This document shows positions 40,155-49,726 of a stretch of 64,000 nucleotides of DNA, piece by piece. Both the position numbers and the translations under genes were made by a program. The notes under the pieces were generated by a model. It saw only the letters and a program-made list of their open reading frames with translations, did no database searches and was not told where the DNA came from. Source of the stretch: Limimaricola cinnabarinus LL-001 (GTDB lineage: Bacteria > Pseudomonadota > Alphaproteobacteria > Rhodobacterales > Rhodobacteraceae); contig NZ_BATB01000001.1 of assembly GCF_000466965.1 (NCBI RefSeq), positions 124,001 through 188,000 on the forward strand. The letters run 5' to 3'. Within the stretch, counting starts at the first letter, position 1; each line of letters starts with the position of its first letter.

Positions 40155-40940
40155 CTAGTCGGAAATGTCTGTGAAGATGTTGTCGGAGGCGAGGAAGTCG
40201 AACTGGGTTTCCTCCACCTCTCCATGCAGATCGAGGTTTTCAACCCGACCGTCGCCATGGCCGATGATCAGCGCGTCGCAGATATCGACGAAAAGACCGT
40301 TCTCGACCACGCCCGCGATCTGGTTCAGTGCGAGGCCGAGCTGGCGCGCGTTGCCGATCCGGTTGAGGTGCAGATCGAGGATGTGGTTGCCCTCGTCGGT
40401 GCGCACGGCCTCGCCGTCCTTCATGCGAAGCGCCGCCTCGCGGCCCAGCACGTCGAGCCCCACAAGCGTCTCCTCGACCAGCACCTTGGTCGCCTGCCAG
40501 CCAAAGGGAATGATCTCGACCGGCAGGGGAAAGGCCCCCAGCGTCTCGACCCGCTTGGTCGCATCGGCGATGACGACCATGCGGTCGGACGCGGTCGCCA
40601 CGATCTTCTCGTGCAAGAGCGCGGCACCGCCGCCCTTGATCAGGTTCAGATCATTGTCGACCTCGTCGGCGCCGTCGATGGTCAGGTCGAGCCAGCCCGC
40701 CTCCTCCAGCGTGACGACCTCGATCCCGAGCTCGCGCGCCAGCTCAGCGGTGCGGTGCGAAGTCGGCACGGCGCGGATGCGCAGCCCCTCGTCGCGGACC
40801 ATCTCGCCCAGACAGCGCACCAGCCACTCGGCGGTCGATCCGGTGCCGAGACCCACGCGCATGCCGCTTTCGACAAGGCGGCTCGCCTGCTTGGCGGCGA
40901 CGAACTTCGCCTTTTCGACAGGTGACAATGCTCTGGCCAT
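40155..40940 (-). CDS. rpiA: Ribose-5-phosphate isomerase A
   Basis: Interconverts ribose-5-phosphate and ribulose-5-phosphate. From ATG 40940 it has 261 residues; a GAGGAGG site 7 nt upstream fixes this start and the longer frame is not conserved. Substrate and catalytic motifs are GLGTGSTAEW, TIDGADEVDNDLNLIKGGGAALLHEK and, near the end, DICDALIIGHGDG. gor follows directly. The pentose-phosphate pathway supplies the NADPH that Gor uses, a plausible reason for this pairing. Confidence 0.94.
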   Translation of the reverse strand: MARALSPVEKAKFVAAKQASRLVESGMRVGLGTGSTAEWLVRCLGEMVRDEGLRIRAVPTSHRTAELARELGIEVVTLEEAGWLDLTIDGADEVDNDLNLIKGGGAALLHEKIVATASDRMVVIADATKRVETLGAFPLPVEIIPFGWQATKVLVEETLVGLDVLGREAALRMKDGEAVRTDEGNHILDLHLNRIGNARQLGLALNQIAGVVENGLFVDICDALIIGHGDGRVENLDLHGEVEETQFDFLASDNIFTDISD

Positions 40941-41118
40941 GCTGCGCCTCCTCGCGGGTCCTGCCCGTTCGTGGGCCCGGCTATGGGCCCGGTTATAGGA
41001 AAGATGCCGACGGGCCGCGAGGGGCAATCGACCCCTGCGCCCCTGCGTTCCCTCTTGCATGACCCGCGCCGGGGTGGTGGCATCCAAAACGGCGATCCGC
41101 TTTTCGAGGAAGGACCCG

Positions 41119-41820
41119 ATGACCCTGCGGCTGCATTGTGCCCCCGACAACGCCTCGCTCTGCGTCCGGCTCGCGCTCGAGGAGCTTGGGCTCAGCTATG
41201 ACGCCGTCCTGGTGGACCGGCGCGTCAGGGCGCAGCAGGCCCCGGCCTATCTCGCGCTCAATCCGCATGGCATGATCCCGGTGCTCGAAACCCCCGAGGG
41301 GCCGATCTTCGAGACGGCGGCGATCCTGCTGTGGCTCTCGGACCGGCACCGCGACCGCGCGGCGCTGATGCCCGCGCCCGGCGCGCCCGAGCGTGGCATG
41401 ACGTTGGCCTGGCTGTTCTGGCTGTCGAACACGCTGCATCCCGCCTTGCGGATGCTGTTCTATGGCGGCGAGCATATCGCGCCCGAAATGGTCTTCGCGC
41501 TGCACGAACGCACGGCGCAGCGGACGATTGCCATGCTCGACCGGTTGGAGGCGGCGGCCCCCGGCCTTGGTGGCTGGCTCGGGGCCGCGCAGCCCTCCGC
41601 GCTCGACTGCTACCTCGCGCCGATGCTGCGCTGGTGCGCTCTCTACCCCGAAAGCGGCACCGGCTGGTTCGACCTCGGTCGCTGGCCCGAACTGCGCGGA
41701 GCGCTGGATCGGTTCGAAACGCGAGCCTCGGTCGAGGCGGCGATCCGGGCCGAGGGGCTGGGATCGCACCCCTTCACCGCCCCGCGCCCGCCGCAGCCTC
41801 CGGAAGGCTCCGCAAGGTAA
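41119..41820 (+). CDS. Glutathione S-transferase family protein
   Basis: 233 residues with an N-terminal thioredoxin-fold GST domain (about 1-80: CAPDNASLCVRLALEELGL, NPHGMIPVLET, FETAAILLWL) and a helical C-terminal domain. The residue pattern N-PHGMIPVL and E-(S/T)-AAILLWL fits the cis-Pro and glutathione gamma-glutamyl contact sites. AGGAAGGA precedes ATG 41119. It is divergent from rpiA-gor, so glutathione metabolism may link the two sides. The substrate is unknown. Confidence 0.85.
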   Translation: MTLRLHCAPDNASLCVRLALEELGLSYDAVLVDRRVRAQQAPAYLALNPHGMIPVLETPEGPIFETAAILLWLSDRHRDRAALMPAPGAPERGMTLAWLFWLSNTLHPALRMLFYGGEHIAPEMVFALHERTAQRTIAMLDRLEAAAPGLGGWLGAAQPSALDCYLAPMLRWCALYPESGTGWFDLGRWPELRGALDRFETRASVEAAIRAEGLGSHPFTAPRPPQPPEGSAR

Positions 41821-41898
41821 CGCGCCCCCTGCGAAGCGCGGAAATACGGCCTCCCGCAGGGCACGCGATCCGAACCGACATCGTGGGCGGGTTCGAGA

Positions 41899-42504
41899 TC
41901 AGGCGTCCCAGTCGCGCAGCCGGGCGACATAGCGCGCCATGGTGTCGATCTCGAGGTTGATGAACTGCCCTTGGGCGATCTCGCCCCAATTCGTCACCTC
42001 GCGGGTGTGCGGGATCAGGTTCACGCCGAACTCCGCGCCCTCGACCTCGTTCACGGTGAGCGAGGTGCCGTTGAGCGCCACCGACCCCTTGGGCGCGATG
42101 AACTTTGCCAGCGCGTCCGGCGCGCGCAGGCGCACCCGCAGGCTGTCGCCCTCGTCTCGGGTCGAGACCACTTCGGCCACGCCGTCGACATGCCCTGAAA
42201 CGATATGCCCGCCCAGCTCGTCGCCAACTTTGAGGGCGCGCTCGAGGTTGAGACGCTTGCCGGGGCGCCAGCCATTGCGACCGATATTGGTGAGACCGAC
42301 CGTCTCGGCCGAGATCTGCACGTCGAACCAGTTGCGGGGCTCGCGGCCCAGCGCCACGACGGTGAGGCAGACGCCGTCGCAAGCGATCGAGGCGCCGATG
42401 TCGATGCCGTCGGGATCGAAGGCGGTGGCGATGCGGGCGCGCAGGTCGCCCTCCTGCTCCACCGCGAGAACCTCTCCGACGTCGGTGATGATGCCTGTGA
42501 ACAT
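41899..42504 (-). CDS. ribE: Riboflavin synthase alpha subunit
   Basis: Dismutation of 6,7-dimethyl-8-ribityllumazine to riboflavin. It has 201 residues in two lumazine-binding repeats: MFTGIITDVGEVL ... and a second starting near GDELGGHIVSGHVDGVA. Both SIACDGVCLTV and SVALNGTSLTV repeat motifs are visible. A longer frame upstream is antisense to kpsS and not real. ribD lies 4.8 kb away on the same strand beyond the kps genes. No FMN riboswitch is visible in the 135 bp upstream. Confidence 0.94.
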   Translation of the reverse strand: MFTGIITDVGEVLAVEQEGDLRARIATAFDPDGIDIGASIACDGVCLTVVALGREPRNWFDVQISAETVGLTNIGRNGWRPGKRLNLERALKVGDELGGHIVSGHVDGVAEVVSTRDEGDSLRVRLRAPDALAKFIAPKGSVALNGTSLTVNEVEGAEFGVNLIPHTREVTNWGEIAQGQFINLEIDTMARYVARLRDWDA

Positions 42505-42639
42505 GGGCGCGCTCCTGTCTAGTCCGCCAAGACCTAGAGACGCGAGGCGCGCCACACAATAGCATGCCCTTCCCCATGCCACCGGGCCGCCATAAAAGGG
42601 TCCGACGTCTTTGCGAAAAGAAAGGGATCGTCCGTCAGA

Positions 42640-43938
42640 ATGGCCCGCATCATGACCGATCCCGCACAACGTCGCTTCCTGTTCCTGCAGGGCCCGCACG
42701 GGCCCTTCTTTCACCGGCTCGCAAAGATGCTCCGCGCCGCCGGGGCACGCACTTGGCGCGTCGGCTTCAACGCGGGCGATGCGGCCTTCTGGCATGACCG
42801 GTCGAGCTATATCCCCTATCGCGGCTCTCTCGACGGCTGGGCCGGCACCTTCGAGGGGCTGATCGAGGAACACGGCATCACCGATATCGTGCTCTATGGC
42901 GACACCCGTCCGGTGCACGCCGCGGCGGTCATGGCGGCGCGCGCACGCGGGCTTTGCGTGCATGTCTTCGAAGAGGGCTATCTGCGTCCGTGGTGGGTCA
43001 CCTATGAGCGCGGCGGCACCAACGGCCATTCGCGGCTCATGGAGATCGGCATCGACGAGATGCGCGTGGCGCTGGAGCGATCCGATCCCGAGATCGCCGA
43101 GGCCCCCGCGCATTGGGGCGACATGCGCCAGCACGTGTTCTACGGCGCGCTCTATCACTGGTTCGTGCTGTTTCGAAACCGCGCCTATAGCGGTTTTCGG
43201 GCGCATCGGGCGCTGCCGCTCACGACCGAGGCACGGCTCTACACCACGCGGCTTTTGCTGATGCCCTTCCTCGCGCTCGACCGGATCGTGGCGACGGCGC
43301 GGATCCGGCAGGGCGGCTATCCCTACCACCTCGCGCTCCTGCAGCTCGAACACGATGCCAGCTTTCGGGCCCATTCGCCCTTCGCCCGGATGTCCGAGTT
43401 TCTCGAGCTGGTGATCGACGGCTTTGCCAAGGGCGCGCCGCGTCATCATCACCTCGTGTTCAAGGCGCATCCGCTGGAGAACGGGCAGGCCCCGCTCAAG
43501 CGGATCATCCGCGATCTGGCCCGCGCGCATGGCGTCGAGGGCCGGGTCCATTACCTGCGCGGCGGCAAGCTGGCGCGGCTTCTGGACGCGGCGCGCACCG
43601 CCGTCACGGTCAACTCCACCGCCGCGCAGCAGGTGCTGTGGCGCGGCATCCCTCTCAAGGCCTTCGGCCGCGCGGTCTATTCCAAACCCGACTTCACCTC
43701 GACACAGCCGCTGCCCGAATTCTTCGCGGCGCCGGTGCGCCCGGACCGGCGCGCCTACCGCGACTATCGCCGCTTCCTGCTCGAGACGAGCCAGGTCTCG
43801 GGCGGGTTCTACTCCTCGGCGGGCCGCAGGCGGCTGCTCCGGCAGGTGGCCGACATGATGCTCGCCGCCGAGGACCCTTACGACGCGCTGCGCGCGGGCC
43901 GGGTCGCACCGCGGCAACCGCTGCGCGCCCTGCCCTGA
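42640..43938 (+). CDS. kpsS: Capsule polysaccharide Kdo-transferase KpsS
   Basis: KpsS-type enzyme of 432 residues. With KpsC it builds the poly-Kdo linker between phosphatidylglycerol and group 2 capsule polysaccharides. The family pattern is visible: FLFLQGPHGPFFHRLAKML, RVGFNAGD, LYGDTRPVHAAA, VFEEGYLRPWWVTYE, then FKAHPLENG and VNSTAAQQVLWRGIP. ATG 42640 was chosen, with another Met four residues on. It is the first of three capsule genes on the plus strand, between ribE and ribD. Confidence 0.9.
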   Translation: MARIMTDPAQRRFLFLQGPHGPFFHRLAKMLRAAGARTWRVGFNAGDAAFWHDRSSYIPYRGSLDGWAGTFEGLIEEHGITDIVLYGDTRPVHAAAVMAARARGLCVHVFEEGYLRPWWVTYERGGTNGHSRLMEIGIDEMRVALERSDPEIAEAPAHWGDMRQHVFYGALYHWFVLFRNRAYSGFRAHRALPLTTEARLYTTRLLLMPFLALDRIVATARIRQGGYPYHLALLQLEHDASFRAHSPFARMSEFLELVIDGFAKGAPRHHHLVFKAHPLENGQAPLKRIIRDLARAHGVEGRVHYLRGGKLARLLDAARTAVTVNSTAAQQVLWRGIPLKAFGRAVYSKPDFTSTQPLPEFFAAPVRPDRRAYRDYRRFLLETSQVSGGFYSSAGRRRLLRQVADMMLAAEDPYDALRAGRVAPRQPLRALP

Positions 43939-44121
43939 CCGGCGCGGCCCGCAAGCCACACCGCGCCTTCCGCCGTCTCCGCTCCGGCGCGCAGCAACTG
44001 GTCAGCCGCCCCCCCGCGCGCTAGCCTTGCCCGCAACGGGCAGACTCTGTCCAAGACCAACAAAGGCCGGCCCGATCCCACGGGCCGCAGGCAGACAGGA
44101 ACAGGTCGAGGAGACCGCGCA

Positions 44122-45255
44122 GTGACACACCTCTCCCACCGCCTCGCACGCGGTGCGGCCCTCATGGCCGTGATCGCCCTCGTCGCCGGCTGCGGGCTCA
44201 CCCCACGCTCCGGCCCCAACAAGCGTGAGATCTTTGCAGGCTCGGTGCTCCGGCAAGGCGACGCTTTCGTCGTGGAGGTGGATGACCGGGTGAACCGCAT
44301 CGCGGGCGTCACACCGGCGCTGGGCTTTGCCACCACCTTCGAGAATGCGGGCCTGCTTGGCTCGGACACGATCCAGCCAGGCGACGTGCTGGGGCTGACG
44401 ATCTGGGAGAATGTCGACGACGGCCTGCTGGTGCCGACGGGTCAGAACGCCACCGTGCTCGAAGAGGTGCAGGTCGACGGGTCGGGCTTCGTTTTCGTTC
44501 CCTATGCGGGCCGCATCCGGGCGGCGGGCAATTCGCCCGAGACGATCCGCCGGATCATCAGTGAGAAACTCGAGGCACAGACCCCCGATCCACAGGTGCA
44601 GGTGCGCCGCCTCGCGGGTGACGGCTCGACCGTCTCCGTGGTGGGCGATGTCGGCGCGCAGGGCGTCTATCCGATCGAGCGGCCCACCCGCACGCTCTCG
44701 TCGATGCTGGCGGCGGCGGGCGGGGTCACCGTGCGTCCCGAACTGGCGCAGGTCACGCTGACGCGTGGCGGCACCTCGGGCGAGATCTGGTTCCAGGACC
44801 TGTTCGAGCAGCCGCGCGCCGATGTGGCGCTGCGCGCGGGCGACCGCATCCTCGTCGAGGCCGACACCCGCGACTTCACCGCGCTGGGGGCCACCGGCAC
44901 GCAGGATCTCGTGCCCTTCGAGAGCCGCAACATCTCGGCCATCGAGGCGATCGCGCGCGTGGGCGGCCTGAACCCGCAGCTGGCCGATCCCACCGGCGTC
45001 TTCGTGTTCCGCAACGAACCGGCCGTGATCGCCGGGCAGATCACCGGCATTCCCGATCTGGTCGGTACGCAGCGTCTGGTCTACGTACTCGATCTTACCC
45101 GTCCCAACGGCATGTTCATGGCCCGCGACTTCGCGATCCGCGACGACGACACGGTCTATGTCACCGAGGCCCCGATCGTCGAGTTCGGCCGGGTGATCGG
45201 TGGACTGACCGGCACGCTGACGACGACGCGTAACGCCACCGACGCCGTGCGCTGA
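44122..45255 (+). CDS. Polysaccharide export outer-membrane lipoprotein (Wza/KpsD type)
   Basis: 377-residue exported lipoprotein that would form the outer-membrane exit channel for capsule. GTG 44122 has GAGGAG upstream; the signal ends with a lipobox LVAGC (Cys24). The poly-export domain (about 75-165: TIQPGDVLGLTIWENVDDGLL, VQVDGSGFVFVPYAGRIRAAG) is followed by two SLBB-like repeats (about 172-260 and 270-360). The 183-bp gap upstream shows a CTTGCCCG-CAA-CGGGCAG hairpin and nothing else. Two nt separate it from kpsC. Confidence 0.9.
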   Translation: MTHLSHRLARGAALMAVIALVAGCGLTPRSGPNKREIFAGSVLRQGDAFVVEVDDRVNRIAGVTPALGFATTFENAGLLGSDTIQPGDVLGLTIWENVDDGLLVPTGQNATVLEEVQVDGSGFVFVPYAGRIRAAGNSPETIRRIISEKLEAQTPDPQVQVRRLAGDGSTVSVVGDVGAQGVYPIERPTRTLSSMLAAAGGVTVRPELAQVTLTRGGTSGEIWFQDLFEQPRADVALRAGDRILVEADTRDFTALGATGTQDLVPFESRNISAIEAIARVGGLNPQLADPTGVFVFRNEPAVIAGQITGIPDLVGTQRLVYVLDLTRPNGMFMARDFAIRDDDTVYVTEAPIVEFGRVIGGLTGTLTTTRNATDAVR

Positions 45256-45257
45256 GC

Positions 45258-47255
45258 TTGACGGTCCGGACTCCGCGCTGCCTCTACGTCTACAATGGCG
45301 GTCTCTTGACGCGACCGATGCGGGCGCGGCTGCGCGGGGCGGGCTATGCGGTGCGCAGCGGCCTGCCCGGGCCGGGCGATCTCGTCGCTGTCTGGGGCGC
45401 GAGCCCGACGGCGTGGCGCGGCACCGCCATCGCGGCGCGGCGCGGCGCGCGGGTCGTGCGGATCGAGGACGCATTCCTGCGCTCGATCCGTCCCGGTCGT
45501 GCCGGGGCGCCGCCGCTGGGCGTGCTGATCGATCACGCGGGTGCGCATTTCGACCCCACGCAGACCAGCGATCTCGAAACCCTTCTCGCAACGCATCCGC
45601 TCGACGATACGGCTCTTCTCGATCGGGCGCGCGACGGCATGGCGCGCCTGCGCGCGGCGGAGCTTTCCAAATATTCCGGCTTCGATCCCGAGGCCCCCCT
45701 GCCCGATCCAGGCTATGTGCTGGTGATCGACCAGACCGCGGGGGACGCGGCGGTCCGCGCGAGCCGGGGCGATCGCAACAGCTTTCTGGAAATGCTGTTC
45801 GAGGCGCGCGAGGCGCATCCCGGGGCGCGGATCGTCATCAAGACCCACCCCGAGAGCCAGCAGGGCTATCGCGCGGGCCATTTCCGCGAAACCGATCTTG
45901 GCCCCGGCATCTGGTTTTGCGACGCGCCGGTCTCACCATGGCAGCTTCTGGAAGGGGCCATCGCGGTGCATGCCTTTTCCTCGCAGATGGGGTTCGAGGC
46001 GATCCTTGCGGGCCATCGCCCGGTGATCCACGGTCAGCCCTTCTATACGGGCTGGGGCCTGACCGAGGACCGCGCCCCGGTGGATCGACGGCAGCGGCAG
46101 CTGACCCGCGCGCAGATCTTCGCCACCGCGATGATCCTTTATCCGCATTGGCACGACCCGCACATGGACCGCGCCTGCGACTTCGAGCGCGCGCTCGACA
46201 GCTTCGAGGCCGAGACCCGTGCGTGGCGCGAGGACCGGGCAGGCTGGGTCGCCTGCGGCATGCGGTTGTGGAAGCGGCGTCACCTACAGCGCGGCTTTGG
46301 CACGGCACGGGCGGTCCGCTTCGTCGATCCTCCCGAGCGGGCCGCCAACCTGGCGACCCGGCAGGGACGCCGCCTCATGCTTTGGGGCGACCGCGCCGCG
46401 CCCCGGGGCGCCGTGCGGGTCGAGGACGGGTTCCTGCGTTCGCGCGGGTTGGGCGCGGCCTTGGTCCCCCCCGCGAGCCTCGGGCTTGACGATCTCGGCC
46501 TGCATTACGATCCCTCGCACGAAAGCCGGATGGAACGGCTCATCGCGGCCTCGGAGGGCCTGTCCGACGCCGACCGACGGCGCGCGGAACGGCTGGTAAC
46601 GCGACTGCGCGCGGCGGGGCTGTCGAAATACAACCTCGCGGGCGCCCCCCTGCCCGACCTGCCAGCTGGTCATCGCATCCTCGTGCCGGGTCAGGTCGAG
46701 GATGACGCCTCCATCCGGCTTGGCGCGGGCCCGGTGCGCAGCAATCTCGCGCTGCTTGAGGCGGTGCGCGCGGCCAATCCCGACGCGGTGATCCTCTACA
46801 AGCCGCACCCCGACATCGAGGCAGGGCTGCGGCCCGGCGCGGTGCCTGATCCCCTGCGCCATGCCGATGCGGTCCTTGCCCGCGTGGACGCGCTGGAGGC
46901 ACTTGGCGCGGTGGACGAGGTCTGGACCATGACCTCGGGCATCGGCTTCGAGGCGCTGTTGCGCGGGCGGCCCGTGACCTGCCTCGGCACGCCGTTCTAT
47001 GCGGGCTGGGGCCTGACCCGCGACCTCGGCCCGCCCTGTCCGCGCCGCCGGGCACGCCCGGATCTCATGGGGCTCGCCCATGCGGCGCTGATCGGCTGGC
47101 CGCGCTATTTCGATCCACTGACCGGACGCCCCTGCCCGCCGGAGCTGGTGCTCGACAGGTTGTCTGCCGGCATCACCGCGCACCGGCCGGGGCTGCGCGC
47201 GCTGGCCAAGCTGCAGGGCGCGTTCGCCTCGGCCGCACCGCTCTGGCGGCGCTGA
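45258..47255 (+). CDS. kpsC: Capsule polysaccharide Kdo-transferase KpsC, duplicated
   Basis: 665 residues with two copies of the KpsC domain (about 1-325 and 350-640), as in known KpsC, which carries two Kdo-transferase modules. Paired motifs: VRIEDAFLRSIRPGR and VRVEDGFLRSRGLG; LSKYSGFDP and LSKYNLAGA; HPESQQGYR and HPDIEAGLR; FSSQMGFEAILAGHRP and TSGIGFEALLRGRP; PFYTGWGLT and PFYAGWGLT. A TTG at 45258, 2 nt after the upstream gene, is the only start that keeps the first strand. The export ABC genes (kpsMT, kpsE) are not in the window. Confidence 0.92.
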   Translation: MTVRTPRCLYVYNGGLLTRPMRARLRGAGYAVRSGLPGPGDLVAVWGASPTAWRGTAIAARRGARVVRIEDAFLRSIRPGRAGAPPLGVLIDHAGAHFDPTQTSDLETLLATHPLDDTALLDRARDGMARLRAAELSKYSGFDPEAPLPDPGYVLVIDQTAGDAAVRASRGDRNSFLEMLFEAREAHPGARIVIKTHPESQQGYRAGHFRETDLGPGIWFCDAPVSPWQLLEGAIAVHAFSSQMGFEAILAGHRPVIHGQPFYTGWGLTEDRAPVDRRQRQLTRAQIFATAMILYPHWHDPHMDRACDFERALDSFEAETRAWREDRAGWVACGMRLWKRRHLQRGFGTARAVRFVDPPERAANLATRQGRRLMLWGDRAAPRGAVRVEDGFLRSRGLGAALVPPASLGLDDLGLHYDPSHESRMERLIAASEGLSDADRRRAERLVTRLRAAGLSKYNLAGAPLPDLPAGHRILVPGQVEDDASIRLGAGPVRSNLALLEAVRAANPDAVILYKPHPDIEAGLRPGAVPDPLRHADAVLARVDALEALGAVDEVWTMTSGIGFEALLRGRPVTCLGTPFYAGWGLTRDLGPPCPRRRARPDLMGLAHAALIGWPRYFDPLTGRPCPPELVLDRLSAGITAHRPGLRALAKLQGAFASAAPLWRR

Positions 47256-47262
47256 GGGCGCG

Positions 47263-48354
47263 TCAGCCCGGTCTGCGCCAGAGGCTCATCAGATCCGCCC
47301 CGACCCGCTCCTGCGCCGCCAGTTCCAAACGCGGCGCATTGCCCAATCGGTCGATCCCCATTGCGGCGAGTGCGGGCGTGCCCTCGGCCCCGATCGCGCA
47401 GCCGGCGGTGAAAAGCGCAAGCTCGTCCACGAGATCCGCGGCGAGCAGCGAGGCCGCCAGCGCGGCGCCGCCTTCGCAGAACACCCGCGTCAACCCCGCC
47501 TCGCCCAAGGCCGCGAGGGCTGCGCTGACATCGACCTGCCCGTTCGCCAGCGTGCAAGGCAGGCTGACCGCGCCCTGCGCCGTCCAAGGCGCCGCATCGA
47601 CCGACGTCTCGTGACACAGCCAGAGCGGAACGGTCGCGGCGCTGCGCGCGAGCGCGCCGTCCAGCGGCAGATCCAGCCTGCGCGACACCACCACCCGCAC
47701 CGGCTGACGCTCAATGCCAAGTCCGCGCACGGTGAGCATCGGGTCATCGGCCCGCGCCGTGCCGCCACCGACCATGACCGCATCGTGCCGCGCCCGCATC
47801 ATGTGCACCCGCGCCCGCGCCCGCGGCCCGGTGATCCAACGGCTTTCGCCGGTGCCGGTGGCAATGCGCCCATCGAGGCTGGCCGCGAGCTTGAGGGTGA
47901 CGAAGGGGCGGCCCCGTTCGATCCGGCTCAGGAACCCTGATAGGTCGCGCCGGGCCTCGTCCACCATCAGCCCCGTCTCGACCGTGATCCCCGCCACGCG
48001 CAGCCGCGCGATGCCGCGGCCCGCGACACGCGGATCAGGATCGTGCGCCGCCACGACCACCCGCGCCACGCCTGCCGCCACCAGCGCCTCGGCACAGGGC
48101 GGCGTCCGACCGTGATGCGCGCAAGGTTCCAAGGTGACATAGGCCGTGGCTCCGCGCGCTTGCGCGCCCGCCTGTGCCAATGCCTGCGTCTCGGCATGCG
48201 GCCTGCCGCCATCGGCAGTGCGACCCCGCCCGACGATCCGGCCCTGGGCCACGATGACGCAACCGACATTGGGGTTGGGCCAGACCCGCCCCAGCCCGCG
48301 CCGCCCCAGCGACAGCGCCAGCACCATGAAGCGCCGGTCCCGCGCCACGCTCAC
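47263..48354 (-). CDS. ribD: Bifunctional riboflavin biosynthesis deaminase/reductase
   Basis: Two early steps of riboflavin synthesis. The N-terminal deaminase (about 1-145) has the zinc site HAETQAL and [15 protein letters not shown]. The C-terminal reductase (about 150-363) has [23 protein letters not shown] and the NADPH segment [12 protein letters not shown]. Length 363 is normal. It overlaps nrdR by 4 nt (ATGA), a very common pairing. Its stop faces that of kpsC over 7 nt. Confidence 0.94.
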   Translation of the reverse strand: MSVARDRRFMVLALSLGRRGLGRVWPNPNVGCVIVAQGRIVGRGRTADGGRPHAETQALAQAGAQARGATAYVTLEPCAHHGRTPPCAEALVAAGVARVVVAAHDPDPRVAGRGIARLRVAGITVETGLMVDEARRDLSGFLSRIERGRPFVTLKLAASLDGRIATGTGESRWITGPRARARVHMMRARHDAVMVGGGTARADDPMLTVRGLGIERQPVRVVVSRRLDLPLDGALARSAATVPLWLCHETSVDAAPWTAQGAVSLPCTLANGQVDVSAALAALGEAGLTRVFCEGGAALAASLLAADLVDELALFTAGCAIGAEGTPALAAMGIDRLGNAPRLELAAQERVGADLMSLWRRPG

Positions 48355-48815
48355 TTGCTGGCCGGTGTGGGACGAAGCTGGGACATGAAGCGATCGAAAT
48401 CGCCCACGGCCTGAAAGTTCATGTAAACGCTGGCAAAGCGCACATAGGCCACCGTGTCGATCCGGGCGAGCGACTCCATCACGATCTCGCCGATCTTCGA
48501 AGAGGGGATATCGGTGTCGCCCATGCTTTCGAGCCGCCGCACGATGCCCGAGATCATCTGGTCCATGCGCTCGGGCTCCACCGGGCGCTTTTGCAGCGCG
48601 ATGCGGATCGAGCGTTCGAGCTTGTCGCGGTCGAACTCCTCGCGCCGCCCATTGGTCTTGATCACCACGAGATCGCGCAGCTGCACCCGCTCATAGGTGG
48701 TGAAACGTCCGCTGCATGAGGGGCAGAACCGCCTGCGGCGGATGGCGGCATGGTCCTCGGCCGGGCGCGAATCCTTGACCTGCGTATCGACATTTCCACA
48801 AAACGGGCAGCGCAT
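48351..48815 (-). CDS. nrdR: Transcriptional repressor NrdR
   Basis: Repressor of ribonucleotide reductase genes, responding to ATP/dATP. 154 residues: the zinc ribbon (MRCPFCGN, then RFCPSC) and the ATP-cone (about 49-139, beginning [20 protein letters not shown]). ATG 48815 starts exactly with the zinc ribbon; the longer frame is not conserved. No NrdR boxes are seen near it, so its targets lie elsewhere. Confidence 0.96.
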   Translation of the reverse strand: MRCPFCGNVDTQVKDSRPAEDHAAIRRRRFCPSCSGRFTTYERVQLRDLVVIKTNGRREEFDRDKLERSIRIALQKRPVEPERMDQMISGIVRRLESMGDTDIPSSKIGEIVMESLARIDTVAYVRFASVYMNFQAVGDFDRFMSQLRPTPASK

Positions 48816-48931
48816 CCGGATCCTCGTCACGTCTCTTGGGGGGCCAGTGCCCGCATTCCACCGCCAGTATAGGAGGATGCCCAAGAATTGGGTAGGGGTC
48901 GCAGCGGACACACCAGATAGCGCGGGCGGCC

Positions 48932-49348
48932 TCAGCGCAGCAGGCCGACCACCTCGCGCCGATGCGGACGGGTGCGATGCTCGAAAAGATAGATCCCCTG
49001 CCAAGTGCCGAGTGTCATGCGCCCGTCGATCACCGGGATCTGCAACGAGGTCGGCAGCAGGGCCGCCTTGATATGGCCGGGCATGTCATCCGGCCCTTCG
49101 TAGGTATGTGTGAGATAGGCCATTGATGGATCGTTCGACGCCGGGACCAGCCTGTGGAAATACGCCGCAAGATCGGTCTGAACCTCCGGATCGGCGTTCT
49201 CCTGAATGAGAAGCGAACAGGAAGTATGGCGCACAAAGAGGGTAAGGAGCGCCTCGTCCGACGCTGCTTCTCGAACCCAGCGGGTGATCCGGTCCGTGAA
49301 TTCGGTCAGACCCGGGCCATGCGTGTCGATCTCAAAGCTTGCGTGCAA
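48932..49348 (-). CDS. YjbQ/UPF0047 family protein
   Basis: 138-residue cytoplasmic protein. Conserved segments: [41 protein letters not shown] and [15 protein letters not shown], with His and Glu residues that bind metal in solved family members. YjbQ has been reported to have weak thiamine-phosphate synthase activity, which may be secondary. No thiamine gene or TPP riboswitch is nearby. It is followed on the minus strand by nrdR after 116 bp. Confidence 0.9.
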   Translation of the reverse strand: MHASFEIDTHGPGLTEFTDRITRWVREAASDEALLTLFVRHTSCSLLIQENADPEVQTDLAAYFHRLVPASNDPSMAYLTHTYEGPDDMPGHIKAALLPTSLQIPVIDGRMTLGTWQGIYLFEHRTRPHRREVVGLLR

Positions 49349-49351
49349 GGA

Positions 49352-49597
49352 TCAGCCTGCAATGACGCAACGCACGGAAGGGTTGCCGCCGGTTCCGACA
49401 AAGACCTGCTCCAGCGTGGCGCGGCATTCGTCGAGTTCGGCCGCCGACACAGGGATGTCGATCGCACCATCAAGGTCATAGCGCGCGGCGGGTTCGGTCA
49501 CGTCCGCAAAGCCCGCGGCCGTGGACAGGATCGGGGCGATGCCCATGAGCGGCATGGTGAGGGCAGCTGCGAGGGCGATGGCAATCGGCTTTTTCAT
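49352..49597 (-). CDS. Small secreted protein of unknown function
   Basis: 81 residues. A signal peptide (MKKPIAIALAAALTMPLMG) is followed by a short mature chain with two Cys (DECRATLEQ, VRCVIAG) that could make a disulfide. The start ATG at 49597 has GGGAGAAACC upstream. I do not recognise a family. It lies 3 nt before yjbQ, so they may be co-transcribed. Confidence 0.55.
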   Translation of the reverse strand: MKKPIAIALAAALTMPLMGIAPILSTAAGFADVTEPAARYDLDGAIDIPVSAAELDECRATLEQVFVGTGGNPSVRCVIAG

Positions 49598-49726
49598 GGC
49601 GGTTTCTCCCGTCTCGATCCTGCATGACAAACACCGGAGCACGGAGAAGGTTTCCGAATAGTTTACGCGAGCCGCAAGACCAGTGGCGGTGTGGCAACAC
49701 TCACGCCTTGCATGTGCTGCCCACGC

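Noticed and set aside
42505-42639. FMN riboswitch upstream of ribE
   Set aside because: 135 bp without the conserved multi-stem pattern (such as the AGGGTC and GGATGGGAGAA type blocks).
42505-43959. N-terminal extension of the ribE frame through the antisense of kpsS
   Set aside because: Riboflavin synthase begins at MFTGII; the upstream part only mirrors kpsS.
49349-49351. TPP riboswitch linked to yjbQ
   Set aside because: There is no leader: the small secreted protein gene lies 3 nt upstream, and no CTGAGA-type motif is seen nearby.
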